Origin: Arthrobacter sp. FB24
GTDB lineage: Bacteria; Actinomycetota; Actinomycetes; Actinomycetales; Micrococcaceae
Length of the DNA: 64,000 nt
NCBI RefSeq assembly: GCF_000196235.1
Contig: NC_008541.1
Span: 1,364,001 to 1,428,000 of the forward strand
Direction: 5' to 3'
Position numbers and translations under genes: made by a program. The notes beneath the pieces are model-generated. The model ran no database searches and had not been told where the DNA came from. It saw only the letters and a program-made list of their open reading frames with translations. Of this stretch, positions 8,715 to 17,865 are shown piece by piece; position 1 is the stretch's first letter; every line of letters begins with the position of its first letter.

Positions 8715-11700
8715 ATGAGCCTCACCGGCCCGTCACTTACAGGCCTTCGCCGCGCGCTCGCCGGAGACACAACGTTTGCCCGCGTGCAGGCTGAAGCGTC
8801 CCGGAGTTTTGGAACCCGCAGCGAGGATTATCAGATCAGTGCGCCGGCCGGGCTGCGCGCGGCGCTGCTGGCGGAGATGTCCGACGGCCTCGCGGCGCTG
8901 CACTCCGGTGACGGCGCGTCCCCGGCGGCAAGCAACGACGACGCCGGGGCACCCCTGGTGCTGGCCGTCACCGCCACCGGCCGGGAAGCGGAGGACCTCA
9001 CCGCGGCGCTGCGGGCGTTCCTGCCGGCCGGTTCCGTGGCCGAATTCCCCAGCTGGGAGACACTCCCGCACGAACGGTTGTCCCCGCGTTCAGACACTGT
9101 TGGCCGCCGCCTGTCCGTGCTGCGCCGGCTGGCCCACCCGGAGACAGCCTCCGGAGGGCCGCTCCGCGTAGTGGTGGCGCCTGTCCGAGCCGTGGTTCAG
9201 CCGATCGTCGCAGGCCTGGGCGACCTCAAGCCCGTCACGCTGAAGGTGGGCCAGGACGCCCCGTTTAGCGACGTGGTCCGCAGCCTCTCCGACGCCGCCT
9301 ACGCCCGTGTGGACATGGTGACCCACCGCGGCGAGTTCGCGGTCCGCGGCGGCATCCTGGACGTCTTCCCGCCCACGGAGGACCACCCGATCCGGGTGGA
9401 GTTTTTCGGCGACGAGGTGGACCAGATGCGCTGGTTCGCCGTGGCGGACCAGCGTTCCCTCTCATCTCCCGGCCTGCACCACCCCACTGAACTGCATGCG
9501 CCGCCGTGCCGCGAGATCCTGATCACCCCCTCCGTGATGTCCAGGGCCGCCACGCTCAAAACCGAGCTGCCCGCGGCTGCCGACATGCTCGAAAAGATCG
9601 CCGGGGGCATCACGGTGGAAGGCATGGAGTCCCTGGCACCCGTGCTGGTGGACGCCATGGTTCCCTTCGTGGAGCAACTGCCTGGCGGGTCCATCTCCGT
9701 GGTGATCGAGCCGGAAAAGGTCCGCACGCGCGCCCACGACCTCGCCGCCACGAACGAGGAATTCCTCGAGGCTGCGTGGTCCACTGCCTCTGACGGCGGC
9801 ACGGCGCCTCTTGACCTGAGCTCCGCCGCCTCGGCCGCCCTCCACTCCGCCAGCTTCCGGTCCCTCACGGAAACGCGCACTTCGGCCCTCGGCCAGGAGG
9901 TCTCGTGGTGGTCCATCACCTCGCTGGCCACCGACGAAGAGTTGACGCCGGACATCAACGTGCTCAACCTGCACGCCCGGGAGCCCCGCGGCTACCAGGG
10001 GGACGTAGCGGAAATGATGGAGTTCATCGGTTCGCACGTCCGGGACCAGTGGCGCATTGTGGTGGCCACGGAGGGCCCAGGCCCGGCCCAGCGACTGGCC
10101 GAGTTGTTCCATGACGCAGACATCCCCTGCGCCCGGGTCGACTCGCTCGACCACGAGCCCCAGCCCGGCATCATCGAGGTGACCACTGCCGCCGTCGGAC
10201 GCGGTTTTGTCCTGGACGGGCTGAAACTGGGCCTGCTGACGGAAGCGGACCTGCTGGGACGCACGTCCGCGGGATCCACGAAGGACATGCGGCGCATGCC
10301 CTCCAAGCGGCGGAACGCCGTGGACCCGCTGCAACTGGTGGCGGGCGACCATGTAGTCCACGAACAGCACGGCATCGGCCGCTTTGTGGAGCTGATCCAG
10401 CGGAAGGTGGCGGGAGGCGGAGAGGGCGTCCGCGAATACCTCGTCCTGGAATACGCTCCGTCCAAGCGCGGCGCCCCCGGCGACAGGCTCTTTGTGCCCA
10501 CGGACCAGCTGGACCAGGTCACCCGCTACGTGGGCGGCGACACTCCCGCGCTCAGCAAGATGGGCGGCTCGGACTGGGCCAGCACCAAGTCCAAGGCACG
10601 CAAGGCAGTCAAGGAGATCGCCGGCGAACTCATCCGGCTGTATTCGGCCCGGATGGCCTCCAAGGGCTTCGCCTTCGGCCCCGACACCCCGTGGCAGCGC
10701 GAGCTGGAAGAGGCGTTCCCCTATGTGGAAACCCCGGACCAGCTGACCACCATCAACGAGGTCAAGGCGGACATGGAACGCGAGATCCCCATGGACCGGC
10801 TGGTGTCCGGCGACGTGGGCTACGGCAAGACCGAAATCGCCGTCCGCGCCGCCTTCAAGGCCGTCCAGGACGGCAAGCAGGTGGCCGTGCTGGTGCCCAC
10901 CACCCTGCTGGCCCAGCAGCACTATGAAACCTTCACGGAACGGTTCTCCGGCTTCCCGCTGCGGGTGAAGCCGCTGTCCCGCTTCCAGGCATCGAAGGAG
11001 GCCAAGGAGACCGCGGAAGGCGTCAAGAACGGTTCCGTTGACGTGGTGATCGGCACGCACCGGCTCCTGTCCAAGGACTTTGCGTTCAAGGACCTGGGCC
11101 TGGTGATCGTGGATGAGGAGCAGCGCTTCGGTGTCGAACACAAGGAAGCGCTCAAGAAGATGCGCACCAACGTGGACGTCCTGGCCATGAGCGCCACACC
11201 GATCCCGCGCACCCTGGAGATGTCGCTGACCGGCATCCGTGAGACGTCCACCCTGGCCACCCCGCCGGAAGAGCGCCACCCGGTGCTGACCTATGTGGGC
11301 CCGTACACGGACAAGCAGACTTCCGCGGCCATCCGGCGCGAACTGATGCGCGAGGGCCAGGTGTTCTTCGTCCACAACCGCGTGTCCTCCATCGAACGGA
11401 CCGCCGCCAAGATCCGTGAGCTGGTGCCGGAAGCCCGGGTGGAGGTGGCCCACGGCCAGATGTCCGAGAGCCGCCTCGAGCAGATCATCGTGGACTTCTG
11501 GGAGAAGCGCTTCGACGTGCTGGTGTGCACCACCATCATCGAAACGGGCCTGGACATCTCCAACGCCAACACCCTGATCGTGGACGGGGCGGACAAGTAC
11601 GGACTGTCCCAGCTGCACCAGCTGCGCGGACGCGTGGGCCGCGGCCGCGAACGCGCCTACGCGTACTTCCTGTACCCCTCCGAGAAGCCGCTGGGCGAGG

Positions 11701-12383
11701 TGGCGCTGGAACGGCTCAAAGCCGTGGCAGCGCATAACGAGCTCGGCGCCGGCATGCAGCTGGCGATGAAGGACCTCGAAATCCGCGGCGCGGGCAACCT
11801 GCTGGGCGGCGAACAGTCCGGCCACATCCAGGGCGTGGGCTTCGACCTCTACATCCGCCTGGTGGGCGAAGCCGTCGCGGACTTCCGCGGCGAGGCCGAG
11901 GAGAAGGCCGCGGAAATGAAGATCGAGCTCCCCGTCAACGCCCACCTTCCGCACGACTACGTGCCGGGTGAACGGCTGCGCCTCGAGGCCTACAGAAAGC
12001 TGGCGTCCGCACTCACGAACGAAGCCATCGACGAGGTCCTGGCCGAACTGGTGGACCGCTACGGCGAACCGCCGCTGCCCGCCCAGAACCTGATCGCCGT
12101 CGCACGCTTCCGGGTAGGGGCCCGCGAAGCCGGGCTGTCCGACGTCGCCCTGCAGGGAAACTTCATCAAGTTCTCCCCGGCACAGCTGCCCGAATCGAAG
12201 ACCATGCGGCTTGCCCGGATGTACCCGGGCTCGCAGTCCAAGCCTGCCCTGGACGCGGTGCTCATCCCCAAGCCCAAGACGGCCCGGATCGGCGGCCGCG
12301 ACCTGCAGGACGCCGAGATCCTGGAGTGGGCCAACGGCGTCATCCGGAACATCTTCTCCGACGCCCCGCTCACAGTCGGTTAG
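8715..12383 (+). CDS. mfd: Transcription-repair coupling factor Mfd
   Basis: A cytoplasmic ATP-dependent DNA translocase of 1,222 residues that removes RNA polymerase stalled at lesions and recruits UvrA. In order: a degenerate UvrB-like region (FPSWETLPHERLSP near residue 117, EFFGDEVDQMR near 225), the RNA-polymerase-interacting CarD-like domain from about 535 (GDHVVHEQHGIGRF), then the RecG-like motor with Walker A GDVGYGKTEIA (about 697-707) and DEEQRFGVEH (about 799), the motif region GLDISNANTLIVDGADKYGLSQLHQLRGRVGR split over motifs V-VI, and the C-terminal D7 domain. ATG 8715 has AGGAG at 8 bases; the upstream extension overlaps the regulator gene and lacks homology. Length is normal for the family. 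The next gene starts 4 bases after its stop. Confidence 0.97.
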   Translation: MSLTGPSLTGLRRALAGDTTFARVQAEASRSFGTRSEDYQISAPAGLRAALLAEMSDGLAALHSGDGASPAASNDDAGAPLVLAVTATGREAEDLTAALRAFLPAGSVAEFPSWETLPHERLSPRSDTVGRRLSVLRRLAHPETASGGPLRVVVAPVRAVVQPIVAGLGDLKPVTLKVGQDAPFSDVVRSLSDAAYARVDMVTHRGEFAVRGGILDVFPPTEDHPIRVEFFGDEVDQMRWFAVADQRSLSSPGLHHPTELHAPPCREILITPSVMSRAATLKTELPAAADMLEKIAGGITVEGMESLAPVLVDAMVPFVEQLPGGSISVVIEPEKVRTRAHDLAATNEEFLEAAWSTASDGGTAPLDLSSAASAALHSASFRSLTETRTSALGQEVSWWSITSLATDEELTPDINVLNLHAREPRGYQGDVAEMMEFIGSHVRDQWRIVVATEGPGPAQRLAELFHDADIPCARVDSLDHEPQPGIIEVTTAAVGRGFVLDGLKLGLLTEADLLGRTSAGSTKDMRRMPSKRRNAVDPLQLVAGDHVVHEQHGIGRFVELIQRKVAGGGEGVREYLVLEYAPSKRGAPGDRLFVPTDQLDQVTRYVGGDTPALSKMGGSDWASTKSKARKAVKEIAGELIRLYSARMASKGFAFGPDTPWQRELEEAFPYVETPDQLTTINEVKADMEREIPMDRLVSGDVGYGKTEIAVRAAFKAVQDGKQVAVLVPTTLLAQQHYETFTERFSGFPLRVKPLSRFQASKEAKETAEGVKNGSVDVVIGTHRLLSKDFAFKDLGLVIVDEEQRFGVEHKEALKKMRTNVDVLAMSATPIPRTLEMSLTGIRETSTLATPPEERHPVLTYVGPYTDKQTSAAIRRELMREGQVFFVHNRVSSIERTAAKIRELVPEARVEVAHGQMSESRLEQIIVDFWEKRFDVLVCTTIIETGLDISNANTLIVDGADKYGLSQLHQLRGRVGRGRERAYAYFLYPSEKPLGEVALERLKAVAAHNELGAGMQLAMKDLEIRGAGNLLGGEQSGHIQGVGFDLYIRLVGEAVADFRGEAEEKAAEMKIELPVNAHLPHDYVPGERLRLEAYRKLASALTNEAIDEVLAELVDRYGEPPLPAQNLIAVARFRVGAREAGLSDVALQGNFIKFSPAQLPESKTMRLARMYPGSQSKPALDAVLIPKPKTARIGGRDLQDAEILEWANGVIRNIFSDAPLTVG

Positions 12384-12387
12384 CCGC

Positions 12388-13212
12388 ATGATGGGAGGAC
12401 ACCACGCCGCGTCAGGAGCCGCGGCGTGGGTAGCTATCGCCTCGACGGGGCCGTACACCCTGGGCTGGTACCCGCTGGACGCCACCGGAATCCTGATCGG
12501 CGGCATGGCGACGGCCGGAACCGCGCTGGTGTGCGACTGGGACCACCGGCACAGCACCGTGGCCAATTCACTGCCGCCGCTGTCCAACGTGATAGCCGTG
12601 AGGATCGAAAATGCCAGCGGCGGGCACCGGCAGGGGACGCACTCAGTGCTCGGCGCTGCCTTCTTCGTGCTGCTGGCCACCATTGCCGGGCAGCTCCAGC
12701 TGCACACGGACTGGGGCCTGCTGTCAGTGGGTGCCGGCCTGCTGTGCATGTTCATGATCAACATCGCCGCCAAGGCCTTGAAGTTCTTCCCCAAGTCAGG
12801 CTTCATCAGCAACTGGCTCTTCGCCCTGACCATGGCCGGACTGGTCACCTGGTTCGCGCCGGACCAATGGACCTGGCTTCCCGTCTCCATGCTGACCGGG
12901 GTGGCTGTGCACATCGTCGGCGACATGATCACTACCGGGGGAGTGCCCCTGCTCTGGCCGATCGTGATCAAGCCGCCCCGGTTCCTGCGGAAGCTTCCGG
13001 TGCTCAACGACGTGTGGAAGGCGAACGGCGCGTTCTCCATACCGCTGCTGGGACGGGCCGGCTCCCGGCGCGAGTGGCTCGTGCTGATTCCCGTCAGCGC
13101 CTACGCCATGGTGGGGATGTGCGTGGCCGCCTGGGCGCTGGCCAGGACACATTTCCCGGCAGCGCTGGCGCTGGGAAGCACCCTGGTCAACAGCCTGTTC
13201 GGCACGGGCTGA
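12388..13212 (+). CDS. Metal-dependent hydrolase-like membrane protein (YdjM/DUF457 type)
   Basis: A 274-residue protein with five to six hydrophobic segments. The start MMGGHHAASG corresponds to the MMxxTH/HxxSG opening of the YdjM/DUF457 family, and the conserved 'WDHRHSTVANS' (about 50-60) and 'PDQWTW' and 'HIVGDMITTGG' motifs supply histidines and aspartates that could bind a metal. Members are membrane hydrolases of unknown substrate, in some bacteria under SOS control. ATG 12388 lies 4 bases after the mfd stop without a clear ribosome site, so it is probably translated by coupling with mfd. The pairing with a DNA-repair gene is suggestive but not proof of a shared function. Confidence 0.8.
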   Translation: MMGGHHAASGAAAWVAIASTGPYTLGWYPLDATGILIGGMATAGTALVCDWDHRHSTVANSLPPLSNVIAVRIENASGGHRQGTHSVLGAAFFVLLATIAGQLQLHTDWGLLSVGAGLLCMFMINIAAKALKFFPKSGFISNWLFALTMAGLVTWFAPDQWTWLPVSMLTGVAVHIVGDMITTGGVPLLWPIVIKPPRFLRKLPVLNDVWKANGAFSIPLLGRAGSRREWLVLIPVSAYAMVGMCVAAWALARTHFPAALALGSTLVNSLFGTG

Positions 13213-13230
13213 CCGCGTTAAACAGCTTAA

Positions 13231-13269
13231 ACAGCTGAGGCCCCCGGATGATCCGGGGGCCTCAGCTGT
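13231..13269. terminator. Bidirectional terminator
   Basis: ACAGCTGAGGCCCCCGG and its exact complement CCGGGGGCCTCAGCTGT flank a 5-base loop. It sits between convergent genes (the YdjM-like gene and the small membrane protein gene) and can serve both. Confidence 0.85.
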
Positions 13270-13283
13270 CTAACGCGAAAGTC

Positions 13284-13514
13284 TTAGTTCTCGCCGGCCG
13301 AATCCGAACGGCCCAGGAGGGTCTGCGGGATCCAGAACGCAGCGGCGAAGAGGATCAGGCAGACGGCCATCGGCCACGGGTTGCCCAACGTCAGGAAGGA
13401 CAACGAGTAGATGGAGCCGAGGAACAGGGCCATCATGACCACGAAAACGGCGATGCTGCCGGCAAGGCTGTTCTCGTTCTGAGGGGTCTTGGGGCTATCA
13501 ACGGTCTTGGACAT
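13284..13514 (-). CDS. Small two-helix membrane protein
   Basis: A 76-residue protein, MSKTVDSPKTPQNENSLAG..., with two transmembrane segments (about 19-41 and 46-65) and a short polar tail. GGAGG lies about 6 bases before ATG 13514. I do not recognise the family by name; small proteins of this form are common in Arthrobacter. It follows deoC on the same strand after a gap holding a tandem 19-bp repeat, and ends at a strong terminator. Confidence 0.7.
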   Translation of the reverse strand: MSKTVDSPKTPQNENSLAGSIAVFVVMMALFLGSIYSLSFLTLGNPWPMAVCLILFAAAFWIPQTLLGRSDSAGEN

Positions 13515-13527
13515 TCATTCCTCCTCG

Positions 13528-13565
13528 GCCCCGCAGGGCTCAAAACGCCCCGCAGGGCTCAAAAA
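13528..13565. repeat. Two tandem copies of a 19-bp unit before the small membrane gene
   Basis: GCCCCGCAGGGCTCAAAAC (13528-13546) is repeated at once (13547-13565, last bases AAAA + A). Each copy contains the short self-complementary GCCC-CGCA-GGGC. The pair lies directly upstream of the ribosome site of the small membrane protein gene and downstream of deoC. Confidence 0.65.
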
Positions 13566-13586
13566 CTGTGGCGCTTCCGGAACCGG

Positions 13587-14330
13587 TCAGTACGCGGACG
13601 AACCCTGTTCGCCTTTGACGATCGCAATTCCGGAGCTGGCGCCAATACGTGTTGCACCTGCAGCAATCATAGCCTGAGCGTCGGCCAGCGAACGCACGCC
13701 GCCGGAGGCCTTGACGCCGACATCCGGGCCCACCGTGCGGCGCATCAGGGCCACGTCCTCCACCGTGGCGCCGCCGCCGTTGAAGCCCGTGGACGTCTTG
13801 ACGAAGTCCGCGCCTGCTTCCACTGCCGCTTCGCACGCGAGGACCTTCTGGGAATCGCTGAGCAGCGCCGTTTCGATGATCACCTTCAGGATGGCGTCGC
13901 TGCCGTGCACGGCCTCGGCAACGGCACGGATGTCATCAACCAGCGCGCCTTTGTCATCGGCACGGGCGGCCGCGATGTTGATCACCATGTCCACCTCGTC
14001 GGCGCCGTCCAGCACGGCACCGCGGGCTTCGAAAGCCTTGACGTCGGTGGGAGTGGCGCCGAGGGGGAAGCCCACCACCGAGCAGGTCAGGACGCCCGAA
14101 CCCTTGAGCGCGGTGGTAACGGTCTTGACCCACACCGGGTTCACGCAGACGGATTTGAAATGGTACTCGGCGGCCTCCGAGCAGACCTTGAGGATCTCCG
14201 CTTCACTGGCCTCGGGCTTCAGCAGCGTGTGGTCGATGAAGGAGGCTATTTCTCCGGGTGCGGTGGCCCCGGGGGCTGTGGGGCCGGCGGGGGTTTCAGA
14301 CACGCCGGCCGCGGTGGCTTCGTTGCTCAT
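13587..14330 (-). CDS. deoC: Deoxyribose-phosphate aldolase
   Basis: The 247-residue enzyme cleaves 2-deoxyribose 5-phosphate to glyceraldehyde 3-phosphate and acetaldehyde in nucleoside catabolism. The class I aldolase barrel is clear: [10 protein letters not shown] near the N-terminus, '[12 protein letters not shown]' with the helper Lys, and the Schiff-base Lys in [15 protein letters not shown]. An Ala/Pro-rich leader of about 25 residues precedes the barrel. ATG 14330 has AAGGA at 6 bases; the longer frame to 14417 has no support. Purine nucleoside phosphorylase (punA), 19 kb away, acts in the same salvage pathway. Confidence 0.95.
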   Translation of the reverse strand: MSNEATAAGVSETPAGPTAPGATAPGEIASFIDHTLLKPEASEAEILKVCSEAAEYHFKSVCVNPVWVKTVTTALKGSGVLTCSVVGFPLGATPTDVKAFEARGAVLDGADEVDMVINIAAARADDKGALVDDIRAVAEAVHGSDAILKVIIETALLSDSQKVLACEAAVEAGADFVKTSTGFNGGGATVEDVALMRRTVGPDVGVKASGGVRSLADAQAMIAAGATRIGASSGIAIVKGEQGSSAY

Positions 14331-14422
14331 GGTGGTCCTTCCTGGTGGGCCTGCCGGGCCTTGTGGGCAACAGGCGCCGTGTTCTTCATGGCTTCTCAGG
14401 TGACCATCTTGCCACAACGGGG

Positions 14423-15301
14423 CTAGGCGGCAGCGGGCACAGGTTCCTGCCGCGTGGCCTGCATCAGCTGGGCTGCGCAGACGCCTGCCGCGGAGCCTGA
14501 CGCCACGAGGAGGCCCAGGCGGACGCCGTCGAACGAGGCGGCGTCGCCGATGGCCCAGATTCCCGGAACGGACGTCCGGAAGTCCTTGCCGATCACGATC
14601 CCGCCGTTAGCTGCCGTCTCAAGGCCGGCGCTCGCCGCCAGGCCGTCGCGGGCCACCCGCTCCTCGGCCAGGACCACCAGGTCGCCGTTCATGCTGCTGC
14701 CGTCCTCGAACACGATCCCGGCGGCGGGGAGCACCGAACCCGCCAGGGTGGGGACCACCGCGGCGGGCCGGAGCGTGGTGCGGATGGGCCGGACACCGCG
14801 GGCCCGCAGCACCGCTTCGGCCTGTCCGGCCTCAGGGCCCGTTCCCACAAGGATCCCCAGCGGCCTGCGTCCGAGTACGCGGGTGACTTCCTTGACGGCG
14901 TCACCGATCCGGGCGGCGTCGTCGATGGTGGAGTAGCTGAGGCACCGGCCGGCACCGTCCACGGGAGCCAGGGCAGGGGCGGAGCCGGTGGCAATCACCA
15001 GCTGGTCGTAGTTGAATTCCATGCCGTCCGCGGTGGCCACCATGCGGTTGGCGGCATCGATGAAGCTGGCCGGCTGGCCGAAACGGACGGAAACCTGGGG
15101 AAGGGCTGCCAGTTCCAGGAGCTCGGACGGGGCGTCGTCGCGGTTGCTGAGCACTGTGATGACGCCTGCGAAGCGGGACCTCTCCAGCTGGCCCACCAGG
15201 GCGCGTGCAGCGGGTCCGGCGCCGGCGATGACCACGCGCGGTGCCGGGGACGACGCCCGGAACGTGGCGGAGGAGGAGATGGACGGTGCCGGAGCGGACA
15301 T
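14423..15301 (-). CDS. FAD/NAD(P)-binding oxidoreductase (NirB/ferredoxin-reductase N-terminal type)
   Basis: A 292-residue flavoprotein. The FAD loop [13 protein letters not shown] is near residue 23, the '[10 protein letters not shown]' motif near 104, and the second FAD signature '[19 protein letters not shown]' near the C-terminus. The NAD(P)-binding loop has an altered form ([14 protein letters not shown]). It lacks redox-active cysteines and the [2Fe-2S] domain found in nitrite reductase relatives, so it resembles the reductase half only. The N-terminal 20 residues are Ser/Ala/Pro-rich. ATG 15301 follows AAAGGG. It stands alone between deoC and the GMC-patatin block. Electron acceptor unknown. 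Confidence 0.8.
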   Translation of the reverse strand: MSAPAPSISSSATFRASSPAPRVVIAGAGPAARALVGQLERSRFAGVITVLSNRDDAPSELLELAALPQVSVRFGQPASFIDAANRMVATADGMEFNYDQLVIATGSAPALAPVDGAGRCLSYSTIDDAARIGDAVKEVTRVLGRRPLGILVGTGPEAGQAEAVLRARGVRPIRTTLRPAAVVPTLAGSVLPAAGIVFEDGSSMNGDLVVLAEERVARDGLAASAGLETAANGGIVIGKDFRTSVPGIWAIGDAASFDGVRLGLLVASGSAAGVCAAQLMQATRQEPVPAAA

Positions 15302-15393
15302 GTGAAGGCCCTTTCGCTGGTGAGGCCCTTGCCAGGCCCGGGTTGGTGATGGGAATCAGCCTAGGCGCACGGTTTTTCGAGGGTGTTTCCCGG

Positions 15394-15445
15394 TTGTTGC
15401 CGGAATGTCCCTGCCCGTTCCACGGTGTTTACCAGCCGGCAACAA
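15394..15445. repeat. Perfect 10-bp inverted repeat with long spacer
   Basis: TTGTTGCCGG (15394-15403) and CCGGCAACAA (15436-15445) are exact complements 32 bases apart, with a nested GGAA/TTCC pair (15402-15405, 15418-15421 region). It lies in the gap after the patatin gene and before the FAD oxidoreductase gene. It may be an operator pair or a transcript hairpin; there is no T-run. Confidence 0.45.
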
Positions 15446-15507
15446 ACGTGTCCTTTGATGTGTTCCGGCTCACAATGAGGGCCCTGTAGCCAGCCTTGCC
15501 CTGCTCT

Positions 15508-16866
15508 TCATGCCCAGCCATACCGGCGGAATGCCTCCCAGAGGCCTCCGGCCACGACTTTTGCGACGACGCCGGTGCGTTCTCCGGGACCGTGCGCACC
15601 TGCCGGTTCCACCGAGGCGATCAGGGCTGCCGCGTCCGCCAGTCCCATGGTGACCGGGGCATCCAGCAGTGAGCCCACGGTGAGGCGGGCCTGCCTGGTG
15701 TCCTCCCAGGCGTCCGGTCCGGGATCGTCGTGGAAGACCCTGGCCAGGGACAGCCGGTGCCAGGCGCCGCCCGCGTGGACGGACGCCCGGTAGGTCACCG
15801 ACTCGCCCCGGACGTCCACCCGTCCGCCCGCCAGGAACACCCTGGAACCGAACGGCGCGTGGTCGAGGAAACCCGTGAGGCCGGCCGCCGCGCCTGAACC
15901 GTCCAGGGGCAGGGCCACCGTGACCGTGAGCCGAACGTCCTGACCGCCGGCCTCACCGCGCAGGCGCTCGGTGAAGCGGATGCCGGCGGGCGGTTCCGCC
16001 ATCGCAGTGCAGGATGCGTCCTTGGGCAGGCCTTCGGCGGTCATTTCCTTGAGATAGCTGCGGGCGTCCCGGTACCCCATGGCGATCAGCGTGTCCGCAT
16101 CGATCCGGTTGAGGTAGAACTCCGGGTCCAGCGGGAGGGGGTTCTCCGGCCTGACCACGTGGAGGATGAAATCCCGTCCGGCCGCTCCCGCAGCCTCGAA
16201 ATCTGCCAGCAGCGCGCCCATGGCGCTCATCTCGATCATGTGTACGTACTGCTCCAGCGGACCGTCGCCCCAGTACCCGGTGTTGCCGATGCACCAGACC
16301 AGCCAGACCTCGTCCGCGCCGCGGCGGAGGGCTTCGGCCACGTTGGCGTCACGAATCCAGACCGCATCCGTCCAGACCTTCCCCTCCCGCCGCAGCGGTG
16401 TGAGGAAAATGGGCAAGGACATTCCCGCCGCCAGTAGTTCGGCATCCACGTCGCGGGCGTCGATTGCGTGACAGCGTTTTTCGGTGAACTCCACCACGTT
16501 GAAGGTGCCTTCGACGGCGCCCGGCAGGGCGGCGCGGCGCCGGATCTCGCCTTCGTTGATCCCGAGGGCGGGGAACACCTTGCCGAGCAGGCCGCCGGCG
16601 TCGCCGATCGCGGGCAGCGACCACGGCCCCTTGACGTAGTCGCCCAGCGGCAGCGCCGAGCCGAAGTCCTTGACGTTGACAGCGGACCAGTTCCGGCACA
16701 TGTCCGCCGGGGACACTCCGGAGAGCATCATGCCGGCCGTCAGGATGCCGCCGGACGTCCCGTCCACGTGGTCAAAGTGCAGCCCCTCTTCGGCCAGTGC
16801 ACGCACCACTCCGGCCTGCCACGCCACGCGCATGCCGCCGCCGGCCAGGACCAGCGAGCGCTTCAC
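15508..16866 (-). CDS. Patatin-like phospholipase
   Basis: A 452-residue protein beginning at GTG 16866 (VKRSLVLAGGGMRVAWQAG). The oxyanion loop GGGMR (9-13) and the nucleophile elbow DGTSGG with Ser38 define the patatin fold; an Asp in 'VWTDAVWIRDANV' (about 170-180) is the likely dyad partner. The C-terminal ~150 residues form a separate beta-rich region ('VRLTVTVALPLDGSGAAAG...DVRGESVTYRASVHAGG') resembling the C-terminal domain of the GMC protein at the other end of the operon. Expected activity: acyl-ester hydrolysis of membrane lipids. It overlaps the upstream membrane gene by GTGA and is the last gene of the seven-gene block. Confidence 0.85.
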   Translation of the reverse strand: MKRSLVLAGGGMRVAWQAGVVRALAEEGLHFDHVDGTSGGILTAGMMLSGVSPADMCRNWSAVNVKDFGSALPLGDYVKGPWSLPAIGDAGGLLGKVFPALGINEGEIRRRAALPGAVEGTFNVVEFTEKRCHAIDARDVDAELLAAGMSLPIFLTPLRREGKVWTDAVWIRDANVAEALRRGADEVWLVWCIGNTGYWGDGPLEQYVHMIEMSAMGALLADFEAAGAAGRDFILHVVRPENPLPLDPEFYLNRIDADTLIAMGYRDARSYLKEMTAEGLPKDASCTAMAEPPAGIRFTERLRGEAGGQDVRLTVTVALPLDGSGAAAGLTGFLDHAPFGSRVFLAGGRVDVRGESVTYRASVHAGGAWHRLSLARVFHDDPGPDAWEDTRQARLTVGSLLDAPVTMGLADAAALIASVEPAGAHGPGERTGVVAKVVAGGLWEAFRRYGWA

Positions 16867-17354
16867 GGTCGTGCCCCCGGTCCGGTCCCCGAACCGGGGC
16901 CGTAGCCTCCGCTGGCCCCTCGCAGGTAGACCAGGCGGCGCAAGTAGATGAGGCACAGTGCCGCCGTCGCAAGGTCGAACGCGGCCACGGCCAGCGCCAC
17001 CGGCGCGAAGACGCCGTTGAGGACACCGATGGCGACAGCGGCGCATGCCCCCGCCTTCTGCACGCCGGACCACAGCAGCACCTCGGCCGCGGGCTGCGGG
17101 CGCAGCAGCGTGTGGAGCAGAAGCCCGCCCACCACCACCATGAACATCCCCACCGTGGCGAACAGCTGGCGTGCCGAGGTCGTCGGCTCCGCGCCCAGCA
17201 GCTCCAGGACGGCGCCGCCGAACGGGATCTGCACCGCACCGGAAAAGACGGTGACGACGGCGATCGCGGCCAGGACGGCGCGCAGCGGATCGGCCGCGAT
17301 CCATGCGCCGACGCCGGGAAGGGCCGCACCGGACGGACGAACCGCCCCGCTCAT
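16863..17354 (-). CDS. Four-helix membrane protein in the GMC-patatin operon
   Basis: A 163-residue protein with four hydrophobic segments (about 22-42, 62-80, 95-115, 118-138) and a Gly-rich tail. I do not recognise a named family. Its stop overlaps the patatin start (GTGA at 16863-16866), so the two are almost certainly co-translated; the upstream gene ends 28 bases away. No catalytic residues stand out. A role as a membrane partner of the neighbouring lipid enzymes is inference only. Confidence 0.7.
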   Translation of the reverse strand: MSGAVRPSGAALPGVGAWIAADPLRAVLAAIAVVTVFSGAVQIPFGGAVLELLGAEPTTSARQLFATVGMFMVVVGGLLLHTLLRPQPAAEVLLWSGVQKAGACAAVAIGVLNGVFAPVALAVAAFDLATAALCLIYLRRLVYLRGASGGYGPGSGTGPGARP

Positions 17355-17382
17355 GCTGTGCCCTGCTTATATTGGGTCCTGC

Positions 17383-17865
17383 TCATGCGAACGCCTCCCA
17401 CAGCCGGCCCCGGTCCACCAGCAGCCAGACGATGGCAAGCCAGGTGAGCGTGGAAACGTAGAAGCGGATGTCGTTGAGCAGCATCCACCGGCGCAGCAGG
17501 GAACGCAGTTCGGCGTCGTCGGCAAAGTCTCCGCCCCGGATCCTGATGTTGACGGGAATGATCATGGCCTGGCCCACCACGGTGAGGGTGATGATCCCGA
17601 GGAGGCACAGCACCGCGGGGATGATCCGGACCGTGCCCCATTCGGTCCAGACCAGGATGATGCCGCTGATGAACATCGGCGGGACCACCACGGTGAAGAA
17701 CTTGGTGGCCTGGCGGGTGGGGATGCCGAAGTGCATGTCCACGTTGCCGCGGTTCAGGGACTCCCAGGTGGGGTAGAGGAAGAACTTCAGCACCCACATG
17801 GTGCCCACGTACATGGTGGCGCCGAACAGGAAGTACAGCGCGTTCAGCAGCAGGAGCCAGTTCAC
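17383..17865 (-). CDS. Four-helix membrane protein in the GMC-patatin operon
   Basis: A 160-residue protein from GTG 17865 (VNWLLLLNALYFLFGATMYV) with four transmembrane segments. The loop 'FLYPTWESLNRGNVDMHFGIPTRQATKFFTVVVPP' between helices 1 and 2 is polar with conserved-looking aromatic and basic residues. I do not recognise the family with confidence; DUF1772-like proteins have a similar plan. The start was chosen because it overlaps the stop of the ADC-like gene by GTGA (17862-17865); the longer frame to 17922 is a shadow of that gene. Confidence 0.7.
   Translation of the reverse strand: MNWLLLLNALYFLFGATMYVGTMWVLKFFLYPTWESLNRGNVDMHFGIPTRQATKFFTVVVPPMFISGIILVWTEWGTVRIIPAVLCLLGIITLTVVGQAMIIPVNIRIRGGDFADDAELRSLLRRWMLLNDIRFYVSTLTWLAIVWLLVDRGRLWEAFA

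Noticed and set aside
9462..13040. 1,192-codon open frame on the minus strand opposite mfd
   Set aside because: Shadow of the high-GC3 coding strand; residue content is biased (His/Gly/Val/Gln-rich) and no domain is seen, while mfd is unambiguous.
15508..17304. Longer 598-codon version of the patatin gene
   Set aside because: The added 146 residues are Arg/Gly-rich out-of-phase translation of the membrane protein gene; the GTG at 16866 with GTGA overlap is the natural start.
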